Below, in pieces: positions 36,220-46,893 of a stretch of 64,000 nt of DNA (its first letter is position 1; every line of letters starts with the position of its first letter). The notes beneath the pieces are model-generated. The model was not told the DNA's origin, did no database searches, and worked only from the letters and a program-made list of their open reading frames with translations. This DNA is from Lumbricus terrestris. Taxonomy: Eukaryota; Annelida; Clitellata; Crassiclitellata; Lumbricidae. The DNA is taken from NCBI GenBank assembly GCA_949752735.1, contig OX457047.1:35794613-35858612 (forward strand). Direction: 5' to 3'. Position numbers and translations under genes: made by a program.

Positions 36220-38680
36220 CTGCACTGTTTGTGTAGAGCTGTCCAGGAAGAATGTAGGCCTATATAAAGATTGTGACGCAATGAAGCAGGCTCTGCAAAC
36301 TGCGTAGGATGGCCTATTCTGGGATGTATTCCTAGATTTGTTTCCATATAATAGTGCCATTATTATAGAGGCCCTTCGTGCTATAGGCCATAGAGACTTT
36401 TCATGTGCGAAAACACGCTTAGAGGACCTTCATATTGTAGGCCAGAGCCGTATATTTAGAAATATACGGCTCCGTTGTAGGCTAAATATAGTACGTGTGC
36501 TAAGTTTAGAGGAGCGCGACAGCACTTGGAGTTATTGACGTTCGGGTGGTAGGCATAAGGATTACGGTAATTATAGCCTAAATTTGTGAGCGAAAAAACT
36601 GACATCCTTTGCAGATAAATAAATTACGGCTATAATTATTTGGACTGGGAAGGAACTGTTGGAGATGATCATCATTATCAGAACCTTTGACAACGAGCTC
36701 GTTAATTCACAACAATAAATATAGATCTATGCCTATGCCTATTAGCTAGACTGCACCGAAGACGTCAAGTAGGCTACGACCGAATAGGCTATAGCTAGCC
36801 TATCAATTATAGCTGCCCATACATCTATAATTGTACGCCACATATTGCTTTATATTATATCAAGCAATAGCAGAAATATATAGTCCACCGCATGATTATT
36901 ATTGACTTCGTTCGAACGTCAATAGGCCTATTGGTCTCGATTTTTTGGGTCTGCTTAATACAGACTAAAACGTTTCAAACCTGTTTTTAAAAATCTAATT
37001 AAAACACGTTTGTTTCTTTCAGATTCGAACAACCGAAGAGGTGAGCAAGTACACGATGGTACCGGAATCATGTCTGTAGGCCAGGCCTATGCAGCGTCTG
37101 CAGTTTAATAAAGTCTATCTACAGTAGCTTAGATGCAAATGAAAATGCAGGCCCACGACTTTATAGCCTGCCCTTATAATTATGGCTTCAATAGACTGAT
37201 TTTCACAACGTTCTATCCTCTATTCACAGTTGGCCCAAGTTTTACCCCGCACCGGTACGTCCTGCATATAACTAGGACTAGAACTATATATGCCTAGCCT
37301 ACTGTTTATACAATAGCATTTTGGTGCAGCTAGCCCCTCAATATCAACACTATAGCCTACATTGTAATTGTAATCTATAGGCCTTCGGAAAAGGAGAGTA
37401 GGCCTATTGCAAGACGCCTAAACATAGGGCATGGGAAGAAAGAGGGCCATGCAGAATAACCTCGTTCATCGACTATTAGGCTATAGATGTTACACACCGC
37501 ATCCATGCAGGTACAGGTCACATGAAAAATAAGATTATTTGTTACTACCATTGGTCTTATAACTAATAGGCCTAGGCCTACTAATATATTTTTTACCCGA
37601 GGTATCATGCAATGATCCCTCAGGATTGATAAAAATTAGGGAACAGTGTTATAGAATGGATAGTCTTCGCAGATGGAAAATTATAATAATAATTATTATT
37701 ATTATTATGTTTAATATTATTATGTTTAGGCATATTGGTAGACCTAATTAAATTTTGGGCTAGCTGTCACTCTGTGGAGACGTAGGCCTAGCCTACATAT
37801 TAGAAGTGTCAGGTCAAGTTCAATTAAGTCATGGCATTAATTAACGAAGGCCTGTAAGCTTTAATTACCCACTCAAGGAATTCGATTCGTTGTTTAATTT
37901 GATATCCTTTCGCAGGAACATCTTCAGCCGAGAAGATAACGAGCAGCGGTGCTTTAGCTGCAAGTCGTCTGACGGTCTCGTCCGTCCGCTCTGGTCTTCC
38001 GTACATCTGCTCCTTGTTCGTCTCTACAACCGTCGGATGGAACGTTCGGTCCGCTTATAGGATCCGAAGCGCCATCGTAGACATCCTGCCTACCTGACGA
38101 CTAAATATTGACAGTATTCAAGAGATTCGACGAATGTCAAAACCAGATGCCTTCTTCATCACAAATCAGTTGACCATAATCAGCGTTTCAACAAAATCAA
38201 CACAGCGTTCCAATAATTGTTTCTTCGACTAAACCTCGGTTCTGAAGAAAAATTGTAAAGCGATAGGCCTATGAAGACCTAAAATGCATGGGTCTTTTTA
38301 AGCAGGTCTATGCAGAATACATGTAGGTCTATCTACCGAGATTGCCCGCTCTGTAAGTTCACTGCATTAGGCCTAGCGCCTTTCTAGGTCGGAGAACCTA
38401 TATTATATGCATAGGCCGTGTCCTACACTGCGCTAGAACGGCGGCTAAGACCATCATAATAAAAGCTAGGCTTAAGCTTACTACAAGTTCTCTTCTAGGA
38501 GGTTTGGTAATTCTACCTTCTCTGTCGCAGGACCCACTGCATGGATGATGGATGATGGAACAGTCTTCAAGACCATGCGAGGAACTCTGGATGCATTTAG
38601 ACCACAGTTCAAGACCTGTCTTCTTAAGCAAGTCTTACTAAGTAAGTAAGTAACTGGCACGAAGAGAACACAGACGCAAG
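36220..38680. other. Non-genic DNA rich in TAGGCCTA palindromes
   Basis: No gene confirmed. Contains at least eight TAGGCCTA octamers and a candidate 18-nt microexon at 37023. The 60-codon open frame at 37824-38006 (minus) is not recognised. Confidence 0.4.
37023..37040 (+). CDS. Candidate 18-nt microexon of the Ig gene
   Basis: Flanked by a strong acceptor (TTTGTTTCTTTCAG) and donor (GTGAGC). The 18 nt keep the phase left by the third Ig exon and would add DSNNRR. No homology; splice context only. Confidence 0.2.
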
Positions 38681-38689
38681 CAAGATCGC

Positions 38690-38880
38690 ATTCTGCTCCC
38701 TCTCAAAGGTCGACTCAACCTTCCATTCGGTAGATGGCGTTGGTAAACTGAGCAGGAGGACGTGATGAGCGCCTTGTATGGCAGCCGACAGTTAAATTCG
38801 ACTCCCGTAATAACTTGTAATCATCCGTTCATCCTATGAATTGTGTTCATGCTGCGTTGTGTCAGTTTGAAATAAAACAA
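38690..38880 (+). repeat. Dispersed repeat family R170, copy 1
   Basis: CAACCTTCCATTCGGTAGAT, then GACAGTTAAATTCGACTCCC and GCGTTGTGTCAGTTTGAAAT. Copies at 51200-51372 (inverted) and 56600-56785. Confidence 0.78.
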
Positions 38881-39699
38881 CGATTATTGTTGTTATTATT
38901 ATTTATTGTAGGTATGTTATTGACCTTTTGAACTGGTGTACAGAAAATTTTTACAGCGAGGTACAAACCGTCCTATCATTCATTATTAGTCGTATTTCTC
39001 GAATCCCGAGAGGTTCAAATTCTACCTTGCCTGCATTTACTAAACATGAAATATGACTGCTATTAGCGCTGGCGCCGTTTTGGCATTCTGTCATGGTAGT
39101 CTTAAAAAACATGATGGTAAATAGTCTAAAAAAACTCAAGACTTTATAAAATTACGAATCACTATTAACTCAGTGCATATAATATTTATTCGTAAAGTTG
39201 TATATCAAAATAAAACCGATTCTGGAATTATTGGTCAATAAAATATTAGCGCAAAGTTCTGCAGTGGTATGTATGCATGCATGATACTGCAAAATTATAT
39301 GCATGCAGCATAGAGGCAACTACACACAAAAGACTAATCAAAATGACCCATATCATATAAATCTCCTTTCGACGCATCTTACAAAGTGGAAGACAAGCAA
39401 GCAGTGAGAAGAATGATGGACCAAGCACATCATTTCGAACAAAAATGTCATCCTGAAAAGAGCAGATTAGCAGACTACAGAAAACCAATTACACCTCCGA
39501 CTGGAATTACTCGTTCCGCAACAATTTAACGATCAAGTCATACTTAGTAAACTCCATCGCTAAAGATATTACAGGAAAAAAAAATAGTCATCATTTAGAT
39601 GCCGGAGCTTAAAAAAGGCGAAATACATCGGCAAATTGCACTTGCTGATGAGCACTCTGTTACGGGAATGTTGTGGCACCCTGTGAGAATGTTGGCACC

Positions 39700-39862
39700 T
39701 CATTTCGCTGTTGAGCATCCAATCATGACCTTGATGGCACCGCCAGCTCCGGTTCGTGAAACCTCGAAGGCCTTGAGAGACTCCTCAAGCGTGAAGCGAT
39801 GTGTTACCAGAGGTTTAAGGTCCACAGCACCCGACGCAACCATTGCCAGGGCAGTTGGATAT
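39700..39862 (-). CDS. SORD: SORD exon 8 (terminal)
   Basis: 163 nt encoding [18 protein letters not shown] to IGCSTAK and a TGA at 39700-39702. It holds the [15 protein letters not shown] end of SORD. Acceptor GTGTCTAG. Confidence 0.93.
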
Positions 39863-42800
39863 CTAGACACAACCAGAAATTTCAGCACATAATGTAGCAT
39901 ATAATTATGACAGCACAGCTATTTTATCCACTAACTTTTCACAGCTCAAGCAAAAGTACCGAAAAGCCTAACAGAATATATTTAAACGCTTAGAACCTGC
40001 ACAAAAGCCACACTGCTATAGTTTTGACGGGAAACAGCATTGCTTACAGGTATATTCTGAAAATTTTCAGAGTACCATAAGCCAGCGATCATTGGCACCC
40101 ACAAATAGTTTTGCAGGAGGGCAAACAAAACACAATGGTCACAGTGAGATTTTGTAGCAAGAACTTGCACATGCAAAGCAGGAATTAATTAAGAACATCC
40201 ATGCATATATTTTTCATAGAGATTTCAAAATGTAAATATCTCAGTTTAACTTTGTGTATCATTGGTATCATGATTCATTAGTATCATGATTCATTAGTGT
40301 CATGATTCATTAGTATCATGATTCATTAGTATCATGATTCATAAGTGTCCTATTGCAAAGAAATTTGATAAAAACATAAATCATGATTCATAAGTGTCTT
40401 ATTGCAAAGAAATTTGATAAAAACATAAAGAAGTAGTTTAACAAAGGCAATTGTTCCCTCATGCCCGTCCCTATGTGCGGCCACCCATGCCAGTGATGTC
40501 TCTTTTAGTTATCTTAGCTCTGCTACTTAGAGATCACCTATCTCTCTGAACAACTGAAGTACAAACTTTAAACGTCAAATAGATAACTATCTAGAAATGA
40601 AGAATGATAAAGAAAATGATGCTTACGTGTTTGCATATCTGAAGATACCCCGGATGTCAACCTCACGAACAGCCGCGTTGACGATTGGAACGTTGACGTT
40701 TGCAGGTCCAAGGCCAACCAATACCATCACACCTCCTGATTTGGTTGCCTAGCAACAGCCAACATTAACCCAACCCATGATTAGATCCCTAGCCAAATAT
40801 TCTGTATGTAGCTTTACAAGAACCTAATTAATGTAACTTTTATCAAAGTATTCGAGCTGATATAGTCTTCCGTAGTTCTCCTTTATTGAACTTAATTATA
40901 CATCTTATTATGTTTATTATACAGGAATTACTCAGTTAGCTGTGAATGTGCTACTGCCTTTTATTTTATCAATTTAAGTTAGATTGCATTCAAAGTGTCT
41001 GAAGTCGAAATTGCATCTGGAATGGCACTAGTTAGTGGCTATTTTTTCATTTTTCCTACACTTTGTTCTTGAGATACTTAGAGCTGTTAAGCACATCAAA
41101 TTTGACAGATTTAACTTATTCGAATCCAGAAACATATTAATATTAAACCATTCAAAACAGACAGCTGAAATTTCAGGATTTCACCTGTGAAACTTATCAA
41201 GCCTAATGTAAAAAGACTCGAGCTACCTCACACTCAAGTTACCTCACACAAAAAAACTCCAGCTAATTAATTTAAGCCAACCTAGTCCCCAAGAACACAG
41301 CTTCAGAAATTGATACAGATTATGTTCTTTAATAGTATCTTTACAGGGCATAGACCAAACAATGCACATACCCAGGGGCTCGCATGCATTCGATGGCTAA
41401 GTACCCAGGGAATGGAATTGGTTTCCTCTCTCCGTCCTTGTGACTCAAATTTCTTTCCTTCCTTCAAAAAGCAGCTCAAAAATTCACTATCAAAACTCAC
41501 TATATCTCTTTGGCTTTCAAGCTCACAGATACCTACCGTACCAGGTAACCGCATCATCCCCTGGCGGCCGACTATCTGATTCACATTTTGGCATAACTTT
41601 GCGTGCATTACAAATTTATTTAATAATAATAATAATAATACCCTAAATGAAACTCACATAGATTCCGGTCTGTAGGCTTGTCTCTGCTCCACTGCATTCA
41701 ATCGTAACATCAGGATGACCCCCAAGCGCCTCCACAATTTTGCTGGCCATCGAACGTGTGTCCAGCTTCACGTCAATCTTAACCGTGTGCTTGGCCCCCA
41801 TTTTCTTAGCCACCGAGAGACGCTCTTCTGAAATGTCTGACAGCAAAGACAAGGCTCATAAAAGGACATCCCCAAACATAACTCCCTGCCATTACCTTAT
41901 GCCATTAATGGCAGGGGTGATATCCAGGGGGGAGAGGTAATGACCTAGACCCCAAAAAGTGTTCAGGAAATCAACTTATTTTCATTGCTATATACTTGGC
42001 TCCAACTGCTACTCACCAAGCAACGTACCCAAGTCAACGCACGGTTGATATTATTAGGACGATTGGCCATAGGACGATTGGTCATAAAGTCTATTGTTCA
42101 CATGCAACAAATAAATTTCATGAATATTATTTTTAAAACAGATAGACCATTGGCAAAATAGGCAATCGTCTTCAGATAATTGATTGCAGTTATCGCTCAT
42201 GTATATTCAGGATTTTTAGGCAAATACAATTTGTGTCAATCAAGAAATTCAATAGAGTTTAACGAATTTTTAATGCAATTTTACTATAAATTGCATTTCA
42301 TATTAAAATTTAATAATGATCTAGCAAACGTTAGTTGGTATTTTTAAGCTCTTCAAAAAGTATATAATCAATATCACCCGATCGACCATGTGACCGACCT
42401 ATAGTCCTATACCAATTGTCCTATGACCAATCGTACGTATACCACTCATTGCATAACACGATTTGACAAGGTTACTTTGACCTAGTTAAAGTTCTTGCCT
42501 TAATTAACTTCGTTTTAGCCTTTTATGACAACTGGGGATGAGTGGCATAAAATCAGATGCATGCATGGGTAGAAAAATGTATGTGTCTACATTTTCATGC
42601 ATCAGTGTGACAATCAGCCTGACCAATTGAATGCTGAGGGATTGTTACAGCAGGCTGAAAGAGACGTCTAAATCAGCAACCTATTCCTAGGGCTAAACAA
42701 AGAAAAACTTGGCAACATCGGATGTACATACTAGCCATAAGGCAGAGAATAGGAAGGTGTGGTGAAGAACAAAAGATCACCCACAACAGCACTCACGGAC

Positions 42801-45800
42801 ATGTAGAGCCCCATAACCAGGCACACTAGTGTTCATGCATACAGTGAATCTCTATGGTTGAAACCAAGGCCATAGCCAGGATTTGATTTCGGGGGGTGTT
42901 TCACCAATTTCCCTTCTGTTTTTTTTACATTTTTCCATTTCGGGGGGTGTTTTCATGGTTTTATTTCATGTTTTTTACATCAAGTGCTCGTAAATGCATT
43001 ATATGATTTTTCACATTCTCCATTCAAACACCCAAAACACCCCCCTAGCTACGGCCTTGGTTGAAACGATAATGTCAATTGGTCGTTGAGAGTGGCACTA
43101 ACCTGTGACTATAACCTCTGCAGCTCCCATGGCTTTTGCTGTCACTAGGCTGACCAAGCCAATTGGTCCGGAGCCACAGACGAGGACCTTTTGACCAAGG
43201 CTGATGCCAGCTCGACGACAGGCATGCACTGCCACGGAAAGGGGCTCCAGAAGAGCTCCTTCCTCAAACGACACGTGATCCGGAAGCCTGACAATGGAAA
43301 TGGAACAATGAATCAATAATAAAGTAAACACTTGGTTTTCAAACCATCTAATTATTTTAGTTATCTGATTCAAAGACATAAATCTTTGTCAATTTGATCT
43401 AAAGACATAAATCTTTATCAATTTCACAGAGCTGTGATATTTAAAAAATTATATTATACAAAATTGCACTATTTATTATTCGTTTAAGGGACAGTGATGT
43501 TGAACCTAATTCATATCAAACAGATTGATTATGCCCAAATGCAAGTATCTAACTTAGGTCCAAACTGAGCATATCACTAAATTTAAAACTCGGTCAAACT
43601 AGACCTAAAAGTTAGTTCTAAAGTCCAAATTATGATCATAATTTTAAACACTAAGATTAGCTTATGATCCAGATGAGCTTGTTTCATTCGATGTGCTTAT
43701 GCCTAAAGCTTTCAGTTCATGAATTTGAAAGTGGTTCTTAAATCAACTGAAATTCCTGAACTTTTGCATCTGAAAGACAAACCAACAATTAAATGCAATT
43801 GGCTCAAATAAGTTGCATACTTATACAATACAAATCGACTTCCTGAAATCAATATAGGACTGAAACAAACAATTTATTCTTCAACGGTAGTGAGTAAATG
43901 GCCAAATGGTCAGTTTGATGATTACTTGAAGCAGAAATCAGCAGCGTGAACGTGGTAGCGAGCCAGATTTCCATGAACCGGAGGAGTGGCCAGAAATTGA
44001 ACATCAGGGCAGAGGTTGTATCGTCCAGTTTTGCAGAAGTCACAGAGTCGACACGGAACGCCTGGTTCAAGTGCCACACGATCCCCTGCAGAGCACAGAA
44101 GGTCCCCCAATCAGTTACAAATATGCATACAAATGAATTGGCCGATAAAAAATTGTCAAACAAGCATTGGAGGGCACTTCTCCCTCTGGATAATTGACAC
44201 CCATTTTCTAAATACTACCTTTTTGTTATTAAGAAATTTCTTCACACAAAGCACTTACGATACTACGGTAATGATACAAAAAGTGAAACTAATAAAATTA
44301 CATTCATAAATCTCTATGGTAAATATGTTTTGCCCACTTCTGCGTAAGTATCTGTGGACACCCATGTAAACAAGGAAGTTTGTCAAAATGAAAGGACGTG
44401 TTCTGCACTGAACTATAAATGACAAATGGATTTAGCAAATTCAAGCAGAAAAAGGCTCTACACTTACAATTTTATTAGAACTGCTTCACTGTATAGAAGA
44501 AAACATAAAAAAGTTTGCTGTTTAAATCTTGCACGACCTACCAGAGGCTTCACTATACCGCAAGGTATCAAGTAGGATCAGCTGAGTCTGAGTTCTTAAA
44601 GAGGTGAGACTTTAGTTCCAATTGGAAAGCCAGAGAGGATCTCACAAATTACACGAAAAGTATCAAAGGCTGGTTAAATCCGTAATCGTAAATAACCCAT
44701 GCCTTACCAACTTTGAGGCTGGTCACTCCATCTCCGAGCAGTGTCACAGTTCCACTGGACTCATGACCGAGGAGCATCGGAGCCTTCACCACAAAATCAC
44801 CAATTTCCCCGTGAGTCAGATAGTGGACATCAGATCCACAAATGCCAACGGAATGAACTGCGATCTGTACCTCTGATACAGCAACAAAAAACAAAAAGGA
44901 ATTCATGTCATCAAGTAGCAACTTATTCAGCTTTAGAATACTGCAAAAGTTAATGGCATGTGTGCAAGTAAATAATTTTCTAAAGCAACCAAATAACTTC
45001 ACTTTATTCATTTTTTTATAAATTTATTACAGGCCAGTTTTCTGCTTGTTACATGTTTAACGACACTGCCATATCAAAGATGATTAGTGTCGTCCTCCTT
45101 CTTTATCCAGGCTTGGGACTGGCACTGGCAGAGAACAACCCGTGGCGGAGTTGAGGTCAGTTTTCAACAGCACCACATATTTGAATGGGTGCTAAACTAC
45201 ATTAGATCCCCATATATCGATTGTGCAAGATTTTCCACATTCTGAAGATTAAATTCAAGTAAAATTCATAACAAAAGATTGGGTAGGTTTGAACTGACAG
45301 AAGTGATGTTCTCCCTAAGACAGATTACAACAGATTGCCTGATAAAAAAAATCTCAGCACTCCTTTACACTTTACACACCCAAAAGAATTCATTATATAT
45401 GAGAACAACGAAGATGTATTCCCGAATATGTATTCCCGAATATCCACTCACTGTGTGCATAGCTCAACACTGGTCCAATTTACACGAGCGTCAACAAACC
45501 GAATACAGATTTAAAACTAGGGCTGTGGATTTCAGCGATAAATCAACTGATTAATCATTAAAATTTTAATCGATTAACATTCGCTTGTGCTATTAATCTT
45601 CGATTAAATTTTGTGCTTCGCGATGTCAGGCAGGGTAACGGCCCGCTATTCCGAGGGTCCGCTATTCCGAAGGTCCACTATTCCGAATATCCGCTATATT
45701 TTTGGTTTGTTATCCTTGGTGGTTAGGGTTACAGTGGGTTAGTGTTAGAGTTGGGGTAGGGTGGGTTAGGGTTGGGTGGGTTAGGATTAAGTTTAGGGTT

Positions 45801-46890
45801 ATGGTTAGGGTGGGTTAGGGTTGGGGAGGGTTAGGGTTATGGTTGGGGTGGGTCATGGTTAGGTTTAGAGTTATGGTTAGGATCGTTAGGGTTGGGGTGG
45901 GTTAGGGTTCGGAATAGTGGACCTTCAGAATAGTGGACCCTCGGAATAGGGGACCCAAACCGTCAGGCAGCAAGTAACTGGAGTAAAAAACATGGTAAAC
46001 AACGATAATGTGAAGCTCTTGAGTAGATAATTAAGTGATCATTTGCATTTGAAGTAAATGCTATTAGAAACATCCAAAAGTAAGCGATTAAATTAATGGT
46101 TTCATAGCAATAAGCAGTTCTAATTTCCTTTTTTGCACAAATAAAGTAGCAACTAACTCACTGACTACTTTTTAACAGTTTTCATGCTTTACCTCACGCA
46201 GACCAAATTAATCAAATTTAATCAATTAATTGCGATTAAATTTAGGATATTAATCTAAAAAATTATTTTAATCAATGCAAGTCCAATTTAAAACATGTAT
46301 ATTAATGCTCACCTCCATGCCCTGGTTTAGGAACTGGCCTGTCCTCCTGTAAAAAATAAGATTCAACATAACATTAAGAGAGGAAGGTTACACTGCAAAA
46401 TCATAGATCAAAATGTTGGCATCTATTGACACATTTTTAATCGTTGTGACTGGAATACATTTTCAACTTCCTATCCGGTAAATATTGAACACTTTTCCAT
46501 CTAACTATTTCACCCTGTATAATGTGTATTATGTTGAAAAACGGCACATCTGATAACTCATAGTTACACAAATAGGTAAAAATCATGTCTGCCGTTTCAA
46601 TGGATTCAACAACACTTGTGTCCTGAATTCCACACTTTTTCCGATTCCTCCACCATCATTGCAAATCCCACACCACCACCGTCCTCAGGCTCCTCTATTG
46701 ACTAATAGAAACAACACTACAAATAATTGACGACGCTATACTACACGTTTACCGATTAGTTGTAACTGACTGGTGGGCACTAAAGAAATCTAAACTTGTA
46801 GAACTGTTTTGATGAAGTGCAAAATCAACTTACCAATCTTAAATCCCCCTTCGCGTAGAGAACAGCGCTAAGATTTCCAGAGTCAGGCAT
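39700..46890 (-). CDS. SORD: Sorbitol dehydrogenase (L-iditol 2-dehydrogenase), complete, 8 exons
   Basis: Eight exons joined across GT-AG introns with consistent phase give a 354-aa protein; human SORD is 357 aa. It is a cytosolic zinc- and NAD-dependent medium-chain dehydrogenase that oxidises sorbitol to fructose in the polyol pathway. Visible motifs: catalytic zinc ligands Cys42 (in GICGSDVHY), His67-Glu68 (GHESSGTV) and Glu153 (LLEPLSV); NAD-binding GSGPIG at 177-182 with Asp201 at the end of the second strand; FRYANT near 296-301. Four cysteines at 97, 100, 103 and 111 form a structural-zinc lobe that is lost in mammalian SORD. The ATG at 46888-46890 is the first Met and gives the usual short N-terminus (GDLRL at 15-19). 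The TGA is at 39700-39702. Introns contain fold-back elements, a hAT MITE and short tandem repeats. A possible AATAAA lies about 510 nt past the stop (39185-39190). No frame damage. Confidence 0.96.
39975..40260. repeat. Dispersed repeat R3, copy 1 (SORD 3' flank/intron 7)
   Basis: GGGCAAACAAAACACAATGGTCAC..TAGCAAGAACTTG..TTTTTCATAG..ATGTAAATATCTCAGTTT. Matches 49955-50110. Confidence 0.65.
40264..40431. repeat. 16-bp tandem repeat plus 53-bp duplication in SORD intron 7
   Basis: Five to six copies of ATGATTCATTAGTATC, then two copies of a unit starting ATGATTCATAAGTGTC and running through ATTGCAAAGAAATTTGATAA. Confidence 0.9.
40627..40748 (-). CDS. SORD: SORD exon 7
   Basis: 122 nt encoding [14 protein letters not shown] to GIFRYAN. 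It joins exon 6 at phase 0 and exon 8 at phase 2. Donor GTAAGC, acceptor TTGCTAG. Confidence 0.92.
41658..41836 (-). CDS. SORD: SORD exon 6
   Basis: 179 nt encoding [15 protein letters not shown] to ETSLQTGIY, the second half of the nucleotide-binding fold. TIECSGAE is a SORD signature. Donor GTGAGT. Confidence 0.94.
42043..42443. mobile_element. Fold-back element FB1 in SORD intron 5
   Basis: Left arm: AGGACGATTGGCCAT and AGGACGATTGGTCAT in tandem from 42056. Right arm, inverted: GTACGATTGGTCATAGGAC, AATTGGTATAGGAC and further units. The outer ends read GGTT and GGTA inward. No clear target duplication. The middle is AT-rich and non-coding. Confidence 0.68.
42865..43059. mobile_element. hAT MITE (195 bp) in SORD intron 5
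   Basis: Ends CAAGGCCATAGCCAGG and CTAGCTACGGCCTTG, flanked by GTTGAAAC on both sides (42857-42864, 43060-43067). A GGGGGGTGTTT motif is repeated inside. It ends 43 bases from the exon 5 donor. Confidence 0.93.
43103..43287 (-). CDS. SORD: SORD exon 5
   Basis: 185 nt encoding [18 protein letters not shown] to AAEVIVT. It carries Glu153 and the GSGPIG dinucleotide-binding motif. Donor GTTAGT, acceptor GTCAG. Confidence 0.94.
43290..43925. other. SORD intron 4, no feature
   Basis: AT-rich unique sequence between exons 5 and 4; nothing recognised. Confidence 0.6.
43926..44085 (-). CDS. SORD: SORD exon 4
   Basis: 160 nt encoding [10 protein letters not shown] through AADFCF. It holds the CRLCDFC..C structural zinc lobe and the [14 protein letters not shown] substrate-pocket segment. 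Donor GTAATC, acceptor CTGCAG. Confidence 0.93.
44708..44872 (-). CDS. SORD: SORD exon 3
   Basis: 165 nt encoding [18 protein letters not shown] and on to SLKVG. It carries the catalytic zinc ligands Cys42 and His67-Glu68. Donor GTAAGG. Confidence 0.93.
45634..45961. mobile_element. Fold-back element FB2 (328 bp) in SORD intron 2, 9-bp target duplication
   Basis: Left arm: three tandem 16-bp units GGTCCGCTATTCCGAA; right arm: the same units inverted (TTCGGAATAGTGGACC). Outer ends GGTAACGG and GGTTTGGG. The middle is telomere-like GTTAGGGTTGGGGTGGG. Both flanks are GTCAGGCAG (45625-45633, 45962-45970). Confidence 0.88.
46313..46346 (-). CDS. SORD: SORD exon 2 (34 nt)
   Basis: Acceptor TTTTTTACAG and donor GTGAGC flank 34 nt encoding [11 protein letters not shown], the PxPGPxEV turn of SORD. 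Too short for automatic detection, but phase and content fit. Confidence 0.87.
46834..46890 (-). CDS. SORD: SORD exon 1
   Basis: 57 nt encoding [19 protein letters not shown], followed by donor GTAAGT. It matches the N-terminal GDLRL segment of SORD. Phase 0 end. Confidence 0.88.
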
Positions 46891-46893
46891 CAC

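Noticed and set aside
37824..38006. Minus-strand 60-codon frame (MYGRPERTDETVRRLAAKAP and on)
   Set aside because: Not low complexity and looks protein-like, but I recognise no family and it stands alone without exon partners.
45700..45910. TTAGGG-like array as a true telomere
   Set aside because: It is imperfect, about 200 bases, and enclosed by fold-back arms and a target duplication inside an intron.
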